From: Aplectana chamaeleonis
Lineage: Eukaryota > Nematoda > Chromadorea > Rhabditida > Cosmocercidae
Direction: 5' to 3'
Assembly: GCA_029168955.1 (NCBI GenBank)
Contig: JAPDOI010001061.1
Span: 124,001-188,000, forward strand
DNA: 64,000 nt
Part shown: piece after piece, positions 54,709-64,000 of the stretch
Layout: each line of letters starts with the position of its first letter
Position numbering within the stretch: position 1 is the stretch's first letter
Made by a program: the position numbers and the translations under genes
Notes under the pieces: generated by a model
Seen by the model: the letters and a program-made list of their open reading frames with translations, nothing else
What the model was told of the DNA's origin: nothing
The model's database searches: none

Positions 54709-55320
54709 TATACTTGTTATCCGGGATGAAAATTTTTAGACATAATGGATCGATTCCGGATAATGCGCGATTTTAAATTTTCCGGGATATTGGTTCGAAA
54801 GATCAGATAATGTGCTTTTTCAAGTTTTCAGATAACGGGTCGATTCAAAGATAATGCCATATTTCCAATGATTCGGATACGAATATCCGGTCAGTTATTT
54901 TCAGGAACAAAGTTTGGGCAAAACGGTGAAAAAATAAGCCAGAGTACTAAAGGCAAGCTCTTTGAGAAACATCCATAATTGAGCAAACAGTAATACATCT
55001 AATTGCATTTTGGCGCATGTTCACATACAAACTTCAAAGTATGCATAACAATTTTATTTGGTTTCATCCAAAGAATTATCCGATTTTAACCGAACTTTAT
55101 CCGATTTTATCCTAAGTTTATCCAAATTTTATCCGAAGTTTACCCGAGTTTTTGACCCCTTCCGGATAATGGTTCGATTCAGATCAAGGTCGATTTTAAA
55201 TTTTCCGGATATTGGTTCGATTCATATAATGCGTTTTTCGATTTTTTCTGATATAGGATTTTTCGAATCTCGGATATCCGGTCGGATATCCGAAAAGAAG
55301 TGAATCGGATACTAAGTGTA
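54709..55320. mobile_element. TTATCCG-word MITE upstream of A3
   Basis: Ends TATACTTGTTATCCGGG and CGGATACTAAGTGTA. Flanks TAGAAGAG and GTAGAGAG are a duplication blurred by one indel. Collinear with 40,667-41,252 in reverse, including the unique central block with GCGCATGTTCACATACAAAC. Confidence 0.8.
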
Positions 55321-55794
55321 GTAGAGAGCCCCTGTCCCTAGGATAGTCCCAGAATTATTTATGTTGGAGTGGACTTGAACTGAGAAGCGAGTATTTATTC
55401 AAATGTTGAAACCGCCATGGCGGTTCGAGCGGTGCCGGCTGGGCGTGCCGCGCGGTGAGAACTGTTTAGTCCACCGCGCTTGTGGTGAGGTCTCTGAAAG
55501 ATACCTAAACCTCCATGGCGGTTGTTGTGATATAGATGTGTATCACAAGTATAGACGTGTAACACAAGTAGATGCACGTATCACATCGTATCGGTATCAG
55601 TTGTTGTGATGTTATTCATAACTTGGTATCATTGCATTGAAGCCCTATAAATACCGCTACTATGTTCTAGTGATGCTCAGTGCTCAGTTCAGTCTTCGAC
55701 TTCACCAGCCTCGCCAGCAACTCGACTGCCTCCTGGACTCGACTGAAGACCGCCAGACGGCTGCCGAGATGTCGTACGTTCGTGCCGTGGCCGT

Positions 55795-56502
55795 GTGGAT
55801 GAAAGAAGGCCACCTCCGTGCAAACCAACGTCAATCCCTCTGCGGAGAGGGTTTTGTTCATGGGAGAGGTGCTGGCTGGCCGCAGCTCTCCTAAAGATCC
55901 TATTGCAAGGAGCCGGCGTCGAGAGGAATCCAGGACCTGCAAAGAAGAAGAAGTACCCATGGGCCACATGCGGCAGAGATGTCACTTGGAATGGAACCAG
56001 CGTCCAATGTTTTGGATGCCAAAGGTGGGTGCACTTGTCTTGTTCGGGTCTCAGTTCTGTGAAGCACCACGATTCCTCCTTTCGTTGTATTGTGTGCTCC
56101 GCCTCCAGTAACTCCAATTCCTCATCTACCAACCGCCCCCTCTCTATTGTACATATCAATCTCAACGGCCTTTGCGCCAAGCTTTCTGAATTATCTCTCT
56201 TTGCCCGTACTCATCACCCGGATGTTATCATGGTCCAGGAGACCAAACTCTCTCCCTCTGCTACCTCTAGACATCCAAACATCCCGGGCTATACTGCATA
56301 TCATACTCCTAGGTCATCTCAAGGAGGCGGAGTCTCTACTTTTGTTCTGTCCTCTCTTCCCTCTCACATTATTCCAAACTTTCTCCCTCAATTGTCTTTG
56401 CGGGTGACTTCAATGCTCACACGTTCTGCTCGTCGCTCGATTCTGATGCTAGAGGAAATGACGTCGAAGAATGGGCGGATCAGTGCGACCTGGTTATTCT
56501 AA
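55795..56502 (+). CDS. A3 leader, 2A-like motif, PHD finger and endonuclease start
   Basis: A 235-codon frame. MDERRPPPCKPTSIPLRRGF is followed by a hydrophobic WLAAALLKILLQ segment and GAGVERNPGP (about residues 39-48). The C4HC3 PHD finger spans about 55-98 (CGRDV, CFGCQRWVHLSCSGL, CIVC). The endonuclease starts with IVHINLNGLCAKLSELSLFA and DVIMVQETKLSPSA, then drifts out of frame after SSLPSHIIPN. The N-terminal layout matches LINEs in which 2A separates a signal-like leader from the enzyme. Confidence 0.75.
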   Translation: MDERRPPPCKPTSIPLRRGFCSWERCWLAAALLKILLQGAGVERNPGPAKKKKYPWATCGRDVTWNGTSVQCFGCQRWVHLSCSGLSSVKHHDSSFRCIVCSASSNSNSSSTNRPLSIVHINLNGLCAKLSELSLFARTHHPDVIMVQETKLSPSATSRHPNIPGYTAYHTPRSSQGGGVSTFVLSSLPSHIIPNFLPQLSLRVTSMLTRSARRSILMLEEMTSKNGRISATWLF

Positions 56503-57577
56503 ACGATGATCAGCCCACTCGTCTCCCTGCCAACGGCCGATCTTCCAGCCCAAACATCTCCCTCGTCTTTTCCAATCTCTCTGCTTGCTCTTGGTCAACA
56601 TCCACAACTCTTTTCAGCGATCACATCCCTGTCTCTGTCGATATTGATCTCTCTAACTCTCTTGCTCCCTATACAGGTGTTCGTCATCGTTCTTATTTTA
56701 ATTTAGGCCTTGCAGACTGGAGCCTGTTCAGGGAGCTTGCGCTCCGCCAAGCGGCTTATTATCCGTGGAGTGGCGACGTACACCATAAGGAGCGCCACCT
56801 ATCTGATGCTATCCTGAAGGCTATGAAAGCTGCAATCACCGAAGGTCGCGTCAAGAAAGGGACGCAAAGAGAGCTGCAGATCACCGTGATCCAGACATCG
56901 CTGAGCTGGAGAATGAGATCAGGAAGGACCTTGACAGGCATAGGAAGGAAACTTGGAAAAAGATCACTGAGGAGATGAACTTCAGAAATTATGCAGCAGC
57001 CACGTGCAAGGCCTTGAAAAGGATCTCCGGAAAGTTCACCTCCGCCAACAATTCCACGATTGAATTTGAAGGTGGAGTCTTCAAGTCAGGGAAGGAGGCC
57101 GCAGATGCTCTTGGGAAGCATTTTTTCATCACTAGAACCAAAAGAGAGAAGCAGAACAGAATAACTGTACGGGAACTCTGTAAGTTGCCTCTCATGGATG
57201 TAGATGATGCAGTCACGCCTGCACAGGTCGAGAAGGCAATAAAGGAGATGAGCAACTCGAAGGCAATAGGGCCGGACGGTTTGAGCCCAGCAGTCCTGAA
57301 GAGACTGCCCAGTGAACTACTGCCCCTTATTGCTGACGTCACAAACACATCGTTTCGTTCATGTACTCTACCCCAAAATTGGAAAGCCGCTCGCGTTATA
57401 CCACTGCCGAAGCCGGGAAAATCATCATCCACGACTAAAGGGTACCGGCCGATCAAGTCTACTCTCACCCACTGCCAACGTTGCCGAAAAACTGGTTGTG
57501 GAGGAGCTGGCCGAACTCAGCAACAAGCAACAGCATCAACATGGTTTCCGTAAATTAAGGTTTCCACCACTACGGCC
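56503..57577 (+). pseudogene. A3 endonuclease end, linker and RT N-terminus
   Basis: Pieces in several frames: endonuclease remnants near 56,510-56,720, the linker (HLSDAILKAMKAAI region; frame 56,975-57,553 with LKRISGKFTSANNSTIEFEG), then KAIGPDGLSPAVLKRLP and NWKAARVIPLPKPGK of the reverse transcriptase. At least four frameshifts. Confidence 0.65.
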
Positions 57578-58741
57578 TTGTTGGAAATTGTGAGCTATGT
57601 TCTGGACGGCTTCAATGCCATTAAACCCCAACGTACTGTTGGTGTGGCCCTCGACTTAACAAAGGCATTTGACACTGTCAATCTTGGCCTACTATCAGAG
57701 AGTCTGTTGAAGTCTACCATTAAGCCATGGCAGAAGCGGTGGAAACTGCCTTCACTAAAGGACATCGGGCAAATGTGCTATTCCAGGGACATGTTTTCAC
57801 TAGCATCCCCATAGCCGCTGATGTCCCTCGAGGAGAAGTTTTATCGCCTGCACTTTTCAGTTTATATCTAGAAGATGTGCCCGTTCCCCCTCAAGACATC
57901 AATGTCGTTGCATACGCGGATGGTATTACTATTCTGTGCCGAGATCGCGATATTAAGGTAGCCACCAGTAAGATCAATGACTACTTGATCGAGTTGAAAT
58001 TTTTATTCGATGTCACCGTCTTTTCCACTGATAATGCAGAACACAGTGCCCATCCTATGGTGAAATGGGACGAAACTTAATTGCAGGCCACCCGATCCCC
58101 AAACTACTTGGACTCGTGTTGGATCCTCCGTTGAAGTTTCATAAAAACTCTGAGCAGAAGCAAGCCACAGTGAAAACAATACTCAACGTCCTGCGTGCTC
58201 TCGGTGGAACGTTCTGGGGATGCAATAAAGAAACGATCCACGTATAAGGCTATTGTGCAACCCGCCTTGGAGTATGCTGCGCCAGTCTGGCAGCACATCG
58301 TGTCGGACTCATCTTGGTCCAAGCTGCAGCGCGTCCAAAATTGTGCTCTGCGAATCGCAACTGGCTGTTCTACAAGCTCTCCAATTGAGCACTTACACGC
58401 CGAAGCTCGCACATTGCCTGTTAGGGGCCACTGCCAACTCCAGGCGCAACAAATGTACACTAACATCATGAAGCAGCCGAATCATCCATCGCGAAGAGTA
58501 CTAAACCCGGTGAGAGAGAGATGTATCAGAAAGCCTTTCGCCGATGCTCCGTCGAAAGTAGATGTGCAGAGATGGACCGAAGCACAACAAGAACGCCTCC
58601 GTCTCTTGCGCGCGGAGCATACCCGATTCGTGAAAGAACACTTGAGCAGAGTCGCCATAAACTCCATCCTGGGAGTCGCACCTCCGAAGGTCAGCGAGAC
58701 AGAGATGGAACTTGGCAGGCGTGCCAGGTGCACCCTTGCAT
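57578..58741 (+). pseudogene. A3 reverse transcriptase, YADG mutant
   Basis: Frame 57,578-57,814 has GVALDLTKAFDTVNLG. Frame 57,727-58,080 has INVVAYADGITILCRDRD, with glycine in place of the second catalytic aspartate, and the same deletion after FLFD as A2. Frame 58,195-58,767 has LEYAAPVWQHIVSDSSWSKL and LNPVRERCIRKPFADAPSKV, ending in the MITE. It could not catalyse reverse transcription. Confidence 0.75.
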
Positions 58742-58842
58742 CAGGGATGAGCGGAACAAAAATATGAAATTTCGGAAATCGGTTTTCGGGTTTGGGAACA
58801 AAAATTTTTTCTCGGGTTTCGGAAATCGGGCGCGGAACCCCT
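58742..58842. mobile_element. Truncated CAGGG-type hAT-like MITE in A3
   Basis: CAGGGATGAGCGGAACAAAA and following TTTCGGAAATCGGTTTTCGG match the reverse complement of 31,060-31,151. It follows CCTTGCAT, the same target as in A2. Homology stops near GGGCGCG at 58,840, the distal end of the right palindrome arm. Confidence 0.75.
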
Positions 58843-59060
58843 CTTTTTTGTTTTTATACAAAACAACAAAGGAATTTCAACCCTATGGGAGCACACGCCG
58901 TGGATGGAATACAGTTGAGCGTGGCTCCCTAAGGTTCTGGGGTGCACGGTGTGCACACCATCTGCCACCAGTGTGTGCAGCCCATTCTGACGAGCCTTCT
59001 GAAAATAGACGATTTTTATCAAGGTAAGATGTGATAACGCCTTTCAAATCTAGTACCTGT
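58843..59060. other. Sequence beyond the right arm
   Basis: No gene recognised. A TGCACGGTGTGCACACC palindrome lies at 58,942-58,960. Confidence 0.35.
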
Positions 59061-59067
59061 ATAGTGT

Positions 59068-59580
59068 TCATGCTATAATACATATGAGAAGAGGAGAGTT
59101 TGATAGAGGTAGAGGCTGATCTGAGAAAGAAGTAGTCACATAAAGAGAGCTTGAAGGTGGAGACGACGGTAAAGGAGACGTATGGACGAGAGGTTGATCT
59201 GGGTTCATAGCGGCAAATTGAGACGAAAGAGGAGAAGTTTCATTGGATAGAAATAGAGAGGAAGGCGGAAAATAGGAGACGGAGAATAAGTCGTGAAGAG
59301 GACTGTTTGGATAACTGATCAATGACATGACAACGACAGCAAATAATAGCCAATGAATGGATTTATTAAGCGACGATCCGCGAATCTCCTTAAATACCGT
59401 TTCTTTAACCTTTTTTCGCACTTTGTGACTAGGATACAGAGGTGTTACAGCGCGGAACACTTTGCCGGTAGCTGTAATGAGATCCTCAGGATATCCTAGC
59501 ACATTCATTACACGTTGATAAAACGGTCTACGATTAGCGCATACCCACCTGCTTGTGCTCGCACCCACGATGGTAAACAA
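59068..59580 (-). CDS. Unknown ORF with one membrane-like segment
   Basis: A 170-codon minus-strand frame begins MFTIVGASTSRWVCANRRPF. It has a soluble basic part (YPSHKVRKKVKETVFKEIRG), a hydrophobic segment (HWLLFAVVVMSLISY, about residues 76-90) and then a Ser/Pro-rich tail. No family is recognised. An AGCAGGTGGGTATG donor-like site falls inside it. It may be one exon of a gene, or chance. Confidence 0.3.
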   Translation of the reverse strand: MFTIVGASTSRWVCANRRPFYQRVMNVLGYPEDLITATGKVFRAVTPLYPSHKVRKKVKETVFKEIRGSSLNKSIHWLLFAVVVMSLISYPNSPLHDLFSVSYFPPSSLFLSNETSPLSSQFAAMNPDQPLVHTSPLPSSPPSSSLYVTTSFSDQPLPLSNSPLLICIIA

Positions 59581-59599
59581 ATTATTTTCGCTAATGATT

Positions 59600-60370
59600 T
59601 ATCAAACAATTGTTTTAATGACTTTCATTGTGTTCCATCATTTTGTAGAGAGCTATAGAGTATTTTTTGTCTTAATAATCTCTGTTGTTGCGTTATCCGT
59701 ATTTGACCATTGTTATCTAACGATTGCCCTAAGCGAACGTAATAAACATAACATAGATCTGCCGACTTTGTCCGAGAGTGTACCAAGCTCAGCGTGACGG
59801 CTGTTTGCCTTCTAAATAGTTTTTGAGTGCAAGGAGGGCGAATCGGCGATGCTTCTCGAAGTGTGTCCTTCACTATGCATGCGATGACGACACTGCGCAT
59901 CGAACGAGCTCAAATTATGCTGTTCTCGAGAACAAGATTAGCAAATTAGCGTTGGAAACACGGAGCTAACATACGAAAACACATAATTCGAAAAAAGTGG
60001 AAATAGGTTGCCGAACTCGCCGTTGGAGATGAAATGAGGCGGCGCGCCCATAATTTTGAAGAACACTACATATCGCAGTGCTGCCTCGTTTGGTCAGTGC
60101 TAAACCACATTAGTTCCCGATCTTCTTCCACACGCTCCTGATAGGTGTGATGACAGTCGGTTTCTCGGGAGCTCTGGATTACTCACTGGGCAGTTGCTTT
60201 TCTGCAAAGGCTTGTACTCGTGTCCAGCTCGCTGGCACCACGAAGGCAGTCGTTGTACTCGTGTTTCGGACTTCCGGCAAGCCCCGGTGACATCGCATAG
60301 GACCAAAGGCTTCATGTCCGCCAGATGCGGCCACTTGTGTATTTGCACACTCGAGTCTCAGCTTTGGTAT
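59600..60370. other. No gene recognised
   Basis: Overlapping frames at 59,555-59,797 (plus) and 59,625-59,900 (minus) are mutually exclusive and neither has a known motif. Confidence 0.3.
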
Positions 60371-60378
60371 GAGTGAAC

Positions 60379-60597
60379 ATGGCTCCCAAGGCGGACACGG
60401 TTATCGACAATTTTTTTAACCTCCAATCATGGGCCAACTGCACTAATCTTATAACAGCTAACAGTACAATGAGCTATCAGTTTTGGAATTCAATCACTGT
60501 GAGACAGCGGGTCTTGTTTCTCTACAACGATTCATCAGTTCCGCTTCATCGCCCAAGTGTTGTGTATGATGCGCGTCAACTGGACGTGATAAATTGA
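60379..60597 (+). CDS. Unknown small ORF
   Basis: 73 codons from the second ATG: MAPKADTVIDNFFNLQSWAN, then FWNSITVRQRVLFLYNDSSV, ending QLDVIN-stop. Composition is protein-like but no family is recognised. AT-rich sequence follows. Confidence 0.2.
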   Translation: MAPKADTVIDNFFNLQSWANCTNLITANSTMSYQFWNSITVRQRVLFLYNDSSVPLHRPSVVYDARQLDVIN

Positions 60598-60701
60598 ATT
60601 ATTTTTACATAAAAATTCTTTGGAGCCTTCCTGAACATCCGTTGGTAAGTTATACATGACTGCTCGACCTTGTCCTACGGAATCTATGCATGGCACGGCA
60701 C

Positions 60702-60851
60702 ATAACATCGGCATGGATCCTGAAGAGACTGCGTTCCCCACTGGAGGTTGGCGCAAACTCGGTGCACCTATGTTATAGCATATGGCACCGAGTTTGCGCC
60801 AACCTTCAACAGTGAACGCGAAGTCTCTTCCCGATCCATGCCGACGTTATT
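60702..60851. repeat. ~150-bp hairpin, GCGCAAACTCGGTGC family
   Basis: ATAACATCGGCATGGATCC at the left faces GGATCCATGCCGAC...GTTAT-like sequence at the right (GATCCATGCCGACGTTAT). The central GGCGCAAACTCGGTGCACCT pairs with GGCACCGAGTTTGCGCCAAC around ATGTTATAGCATA. Same family as 46,422-46,562. Confidence 0.7.
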
Positions 60852-61050
60852 TAGGCTGCAGCGATTTCTTTTAGATCTACGGCATACTATTGCCATCGCT
60901 TTTGAAAGGCAGTATTCACGATAACCTTCAGTTTTGATATTATTCGCTATATTGATTAAGTGGCCCCCCGGGGTAGAACTAAAACTACGTAGAACGGATT
61001 AAAACGCACCACAAGTTCACGAAATCTTTAGGTATCACCCCTCCTCTTAA

Positions 61051-61474
61051 AGGCACAGTCCAACCTAAGGGGTAAAATTTGATATTATGGTCCGCCCACC
61101 GTGCTTAGCAACCCTGCCAAGCGCGAGATCTCAATTCGATCAAATAAGTGTGAAACTACAGGAAAATGTCGGCCCCGCCCCAGTGCCCTAAAAAGCACAA
61201 TCAAGCGTTTCGCCTCGGATAGGAAACCAAATTCTTTGCTAACGGAAATATTGGTTTGTGTAGCAATGCTCAAAGGCAAAAGTACAATAGCAGAGCTCTT
61301 GGTTCCCTTTCCGGGCGGTATGCCCGGCAATAGGCTCTTGGGGTAAAGTGGGCGGGGGCCGGACTTTTCCCTGAAGTTTCTCACTTATTTTATCGAATTG
61401 AGATCTCGCGCTTGGCAGGGTTGCTACACGGTGGCGACCATAATATCACCCCACCCTTAGGTTGGACTGTGCCT
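61051..61474. mobile_element. TTAA-type MITE, TIR AGGCACAGTCCAACCTAAGG
   Basis: Exact TTAA at 61,047-61,050 and 61,475-61,478. Terminal repeats AGGCACAGTCCAACCTAAGG and CCTTAGGTTGGACTGTGCCT. The complementarity continues inward through GCCAAGCGCGAGATCTCAAT for more than 100 bp. Interior non-coding. Confidence 0.85.
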
Positions 61475-61478
61475 TTAA

Positions 61479-61842
61479 GGCGCTATTCATACTACTCAAC
61501 GCCAGCGCGGCACGCGCGTGCCGCGCTGGCGTGGCGCTTGTGTATAAATACTTTCTACGCGCGTGCCGCGCTTGCGTAGACTATGAATACTCCAGCGGCG
61601 ACGGCCATGGCGGAGCGGTGAAGCTGGAATGAATGAGACGATCGATAATAATATCTGGTGGATGAAAACGCCAAGGCGTTCCGGGTGGCAGCATGAATAC
61701 TGCAGCGGCGACGCTATGGCGGAGCATGACGCGCGTGCCGCGGGTGCAGGGGGCGTCAAGCCATTCGTACAAAAACGCCACGCCAGCGCGGCACCGCTGC
61801 ACGCGCGTGCCGCGCTGGCGTTGAGAATGTATGAATAGCGCC
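61479..61842. mobile_element. PIF/Harbinger-like MITE, TIR GGCGCTATTCATAC
   Basis: TAA at 61,476-61,478 and 61,843-61,845. Ends GGCGCTATTCATAC and GTATGAATAGCGCC, followed by CAACGCCAGCGCGGCACGCG arms. A TWA 3-bp target and a GG terminus fit PIF/Harbinger. Internal tandem pieces (AGACTATGAATACTCCAGCG; GCATGAATACTGCAGCGGCG) show nested relatives; fragments occur near 43,690, 51,455 and 53,920. Confidence 0.75.
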
Positions 61843-61849
61843 TAAGTAT

Positions 61850-63260
61850 CACAGGAAGTGTTTGTTGTGACGATAAAATCTTCTGTGGACCCGTCCTTTG
61901 CGATTCTCTACTCTCTATTGCTCCGTTCTTTTCTTAGAGCCCTAACTAACCCTGCTTTGCATAAAATATTCTTCTATTTTCGATTGACCCGATTTTTCAA
62001 CGATGACAACCACCATGAACGCGTTCATCCAAACGGACAACAAGTCCATGTTATAGAATAATGTCGCTGAAATACCACGTTTTAATGCGTAACTCGCCGT
62101 TTCTTCGTAATTTTGGTCACACTTGGAGGTCAACGCATTTTGTGTCAAAAAACTCGAGGACGAAAATCATGGTGAACACTGTCTTCAATGCTTGACCAGA
62201 TGGCATGCTTCAAGTCTTCACACATTTTCAAATTCTGAACTTCCTTAATAATATATATTCTCTGCCTATCAGGTGAAACAAACAACTGTAACAAATTCTC
62301 ATGTAGAAACAACTAAGTTCTTTTTTGCTTTCCGCTTCTTTTTTATAGATTTCAGTAGTTCACGGCCATGAGCGTTATCCAAATATGGCATTCGTCCCCA
62401 ATCGATTTTCTAGAAGAGAGGCAAATGCATTACTCTCATCTAAAAAAGGGAACACAAATCATGATCCCCCTTCTCACCTCAACAGAACAATCAACCTGGC
62501 TTCGATCCAAGTCCTCGTCCTCAACCTTTAATCGAGATAAGACTTCTCGGCCATAACTCCGACTCTGCTGTGCTTTACGACCAGTGAACGCGGATATCCG
62601 GCGTACGCCCTTTGCTGATGACCGGTCGCTCAGGATTGTGAAATCCTCTATTGAAGACGTATTCAGCACATGTCTGGAAAATAGAAGAACTAAAATCTTA
62701 TCCGTAAGGTATTTAGCGACAGCGTGTGTGTGTGCAGGTTTCCGAAGTTTTTGAAATTATTCATTCCTTCAAAATTTTTCGAATACCTTACGAGTTGGTC
62801 ATTCCTTCTGGGTATTCTGAAAATAATAGAACATTCATCCCCTCCCAATCAATACGGAGTCATCTCAACATTGACTCGACCACTAGCAGAAGTTAACAGG
62901 CCCAGTGGCGCCTGCTCTGACTAGGGAACCTCGCATGGTGTTACCCAGGATCAGAAAGTCTATGGTGTTTTCCAGTCAACTCTGACACGCTCACTACGAA
63001 TCTGAACTCGGATTTTGCTGCTGATATCTGCGAAAAAAGCTGCTGCCGTCCAAATTTCGTATTTCCTGCAGCTGAGCTGAACATGACGTTTGTAGTTCTT
63101 GGATGAAATTAGCTAAAAAAGTTGAATGAAGGGTTGTTTGACGTGCTAAGCTTAAATTGTAAGACGGTTCCCTAATTTCCAGAAGAATTGGCTGATGATA
63201 CATGGATTACAGACTCGAAAAGGTTTGTTGTTTGTTTGTTAAGCGCCTTTCTTCAATCAA
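61850..63260. other. No gene recognised
   Basis: Mostly AT-rich with short incidental frames (for example 62,368-62,556). No splice-supported exon or repeat end could be fixed. Confidence 0.3.
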
Positions 63261-63269
63261 AAACGCGAA

Positions 63270-64000
63270 TTAGTGTTTGGAAAATCCGGAAACAGATCTC
63301 ACAATTGTGTTCAACACCCAAAACTACCTCACTGAGCAAATTTCGGGTGGAGCCACAGTTTCCAAACTTTGCACGGAATGATAGCGTTTTGGACTTGTGC
63401 GGATTTTCAGTTAGGCGTTTATTTACACCAATTAAAGGGCTCTCAAAGCGTTTCAAAAAAGATGTTCCAGATTTCACTCAAAATCAATCCAGTTGGGTTA
63501 TTTGGGACGCTGATCACGAATCTGAGGTTTATTTATCAATTTTCAAAGTTTTCGATTTGATTCGTTCAAAGCTTCCCATCGGGGGAGGGGGGGGGGTGAC
63601 AAATTTGATGGCAAATCGCGACTTTTGACAAGTTCCGTAGTCCTACGATAGATATGGCTCAAACTGTTGCTCTGGAGGTTATTTGCAGAGCTAAACACCA
63701 ATCTCTAATCCGCTTATCGATTTTTATTTTTGATAGATTACTGTAGGTTACGGTGTGTATAAGGTAGCTTGGTCAAAGTCTCTAATTTGGCTCAAAATTT
63801 CTCTGCGGGTGTTATTTGGGACATCGAACACGAATTTGAGGTCCATTTTTCGATTTTCGGAATATTTAGGTAAGTAACGCCAGTTAAAGGCATTATGCCA
63901 CTGTAACCTACAGTAACCCTAAGTCTAGCGATAAACACCCCAGATTCGCGTTCAGCGCCCTGAGTAACCCCCAGTTGTAAGTTTTGGGTCGAATCCGATC
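63270..64000. repeat. Diverged periodic repeat, window end
   Basis: Units contain TTATTTGGGAC(A/G)CNGA(A/T)CACGAATNTGAGG, TTTTCGATTTTCGG-like sequence and ACTGTAACCTACAGTAACCC. Copies near 63,498, 63,811 and, inverted, 63,905-63,985. Same repeat type as 18,930-19,480. It runs off the end of the window. Confidence 0.5.

Larger units (their letters stand above)
55637..58741 (+). mobile_element. Family A retrotransposon, copy A3
   Basis: Plus-strand A-family copy collinear with A2 but without the B insertion and without the tandem array. It runs from the 5' region shared with A2 to a hAT-like MITE at 58,742, after which the 3' end is lost. Numerous frameshifts; YADG in place of YADD. Confidence 0.8.

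Overview
The window looks like accessory or heterochromatin-like DNA from a nematode. The best evidence is a 22-nt spliced-leader-like sequence at 53-74 that differs from nematode SL1 at two positions and is followed by a GT donor. Short introns with TTTCAG-type acceptors, a Tc1-family transposase relic and CR1-like LINEs fit as well. No rRNA, tRNA, CRISPR or bacterial-type operon was seen. No intact host gene is evident, only a few candidate exons.

Layout. 1-2.9 kb: the SL-like gene, a long fold-back palindrome with a TTAA-type MITE at its centre, and a dead Tc1 transposase. 3.4-7.85 kb: a nearly full-length but broken CR1-like LINE split by a MITE and by another LINE's 3' end. 8-12 kb: MITEs, two candidate exons and a hammerhead-ribozyme-like motif. 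12.6-15.4 kb: a Ty3/Gypsy pol relic interrupted by two short-word elements. 15.8-19.5 kb: palindromic MITEs and a diverged periodic repeat. 19.5-23 kb: the best copy (A1) of a non-LTR retrotransposon family 'A' with the order 2A-like motif, PHD finger, endonuclease, reverse transcriptase. 23-25.1 kb: GC-rich unclassified DNA and a MITE. 25.68-27.3 kb: a transposon-like element that contains a ~1 kb ACAC/ACAT microsatellite. 27.3-30.3 kb: A-family debris, a candidate exon and MITEs.

30.6-58.8 kb is best read as one large inverted duplication with a 7.4-kb spacer (45.29-52.67 kb). The left arm carries A2, a TTATCCG-word MITE and a 1.8-kb unit. The right arm carries the same series inverted, ending in A3. 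The left arm was later enlarged by a nested family 'B' LINE, by a six-unit tandem array of part of the reverse transcriptase, and by several MITEs. 58.8-64 kb holds two unknown ORFs, a hairpin repeat, two abutting MITEs and a periodic repeat.

The most unusual theme is a set of short elements whose interiors are degenerate arrays of one short 'word' in both orientations: TTATCCG, ACTCGA, TTCCG, GGCAAACG, GGGGTCGTAAA and others. For seven insertions I found 8-bp flanking duplications, exact or with one mismatch. They fall into two terminal types, CAGGG...CCCTG (hAT-like) and TATACTT...AAGTATA. The same end types carry different words, so terminus and interior seem to evolve separately. All identifications were made by eye, without database searches.
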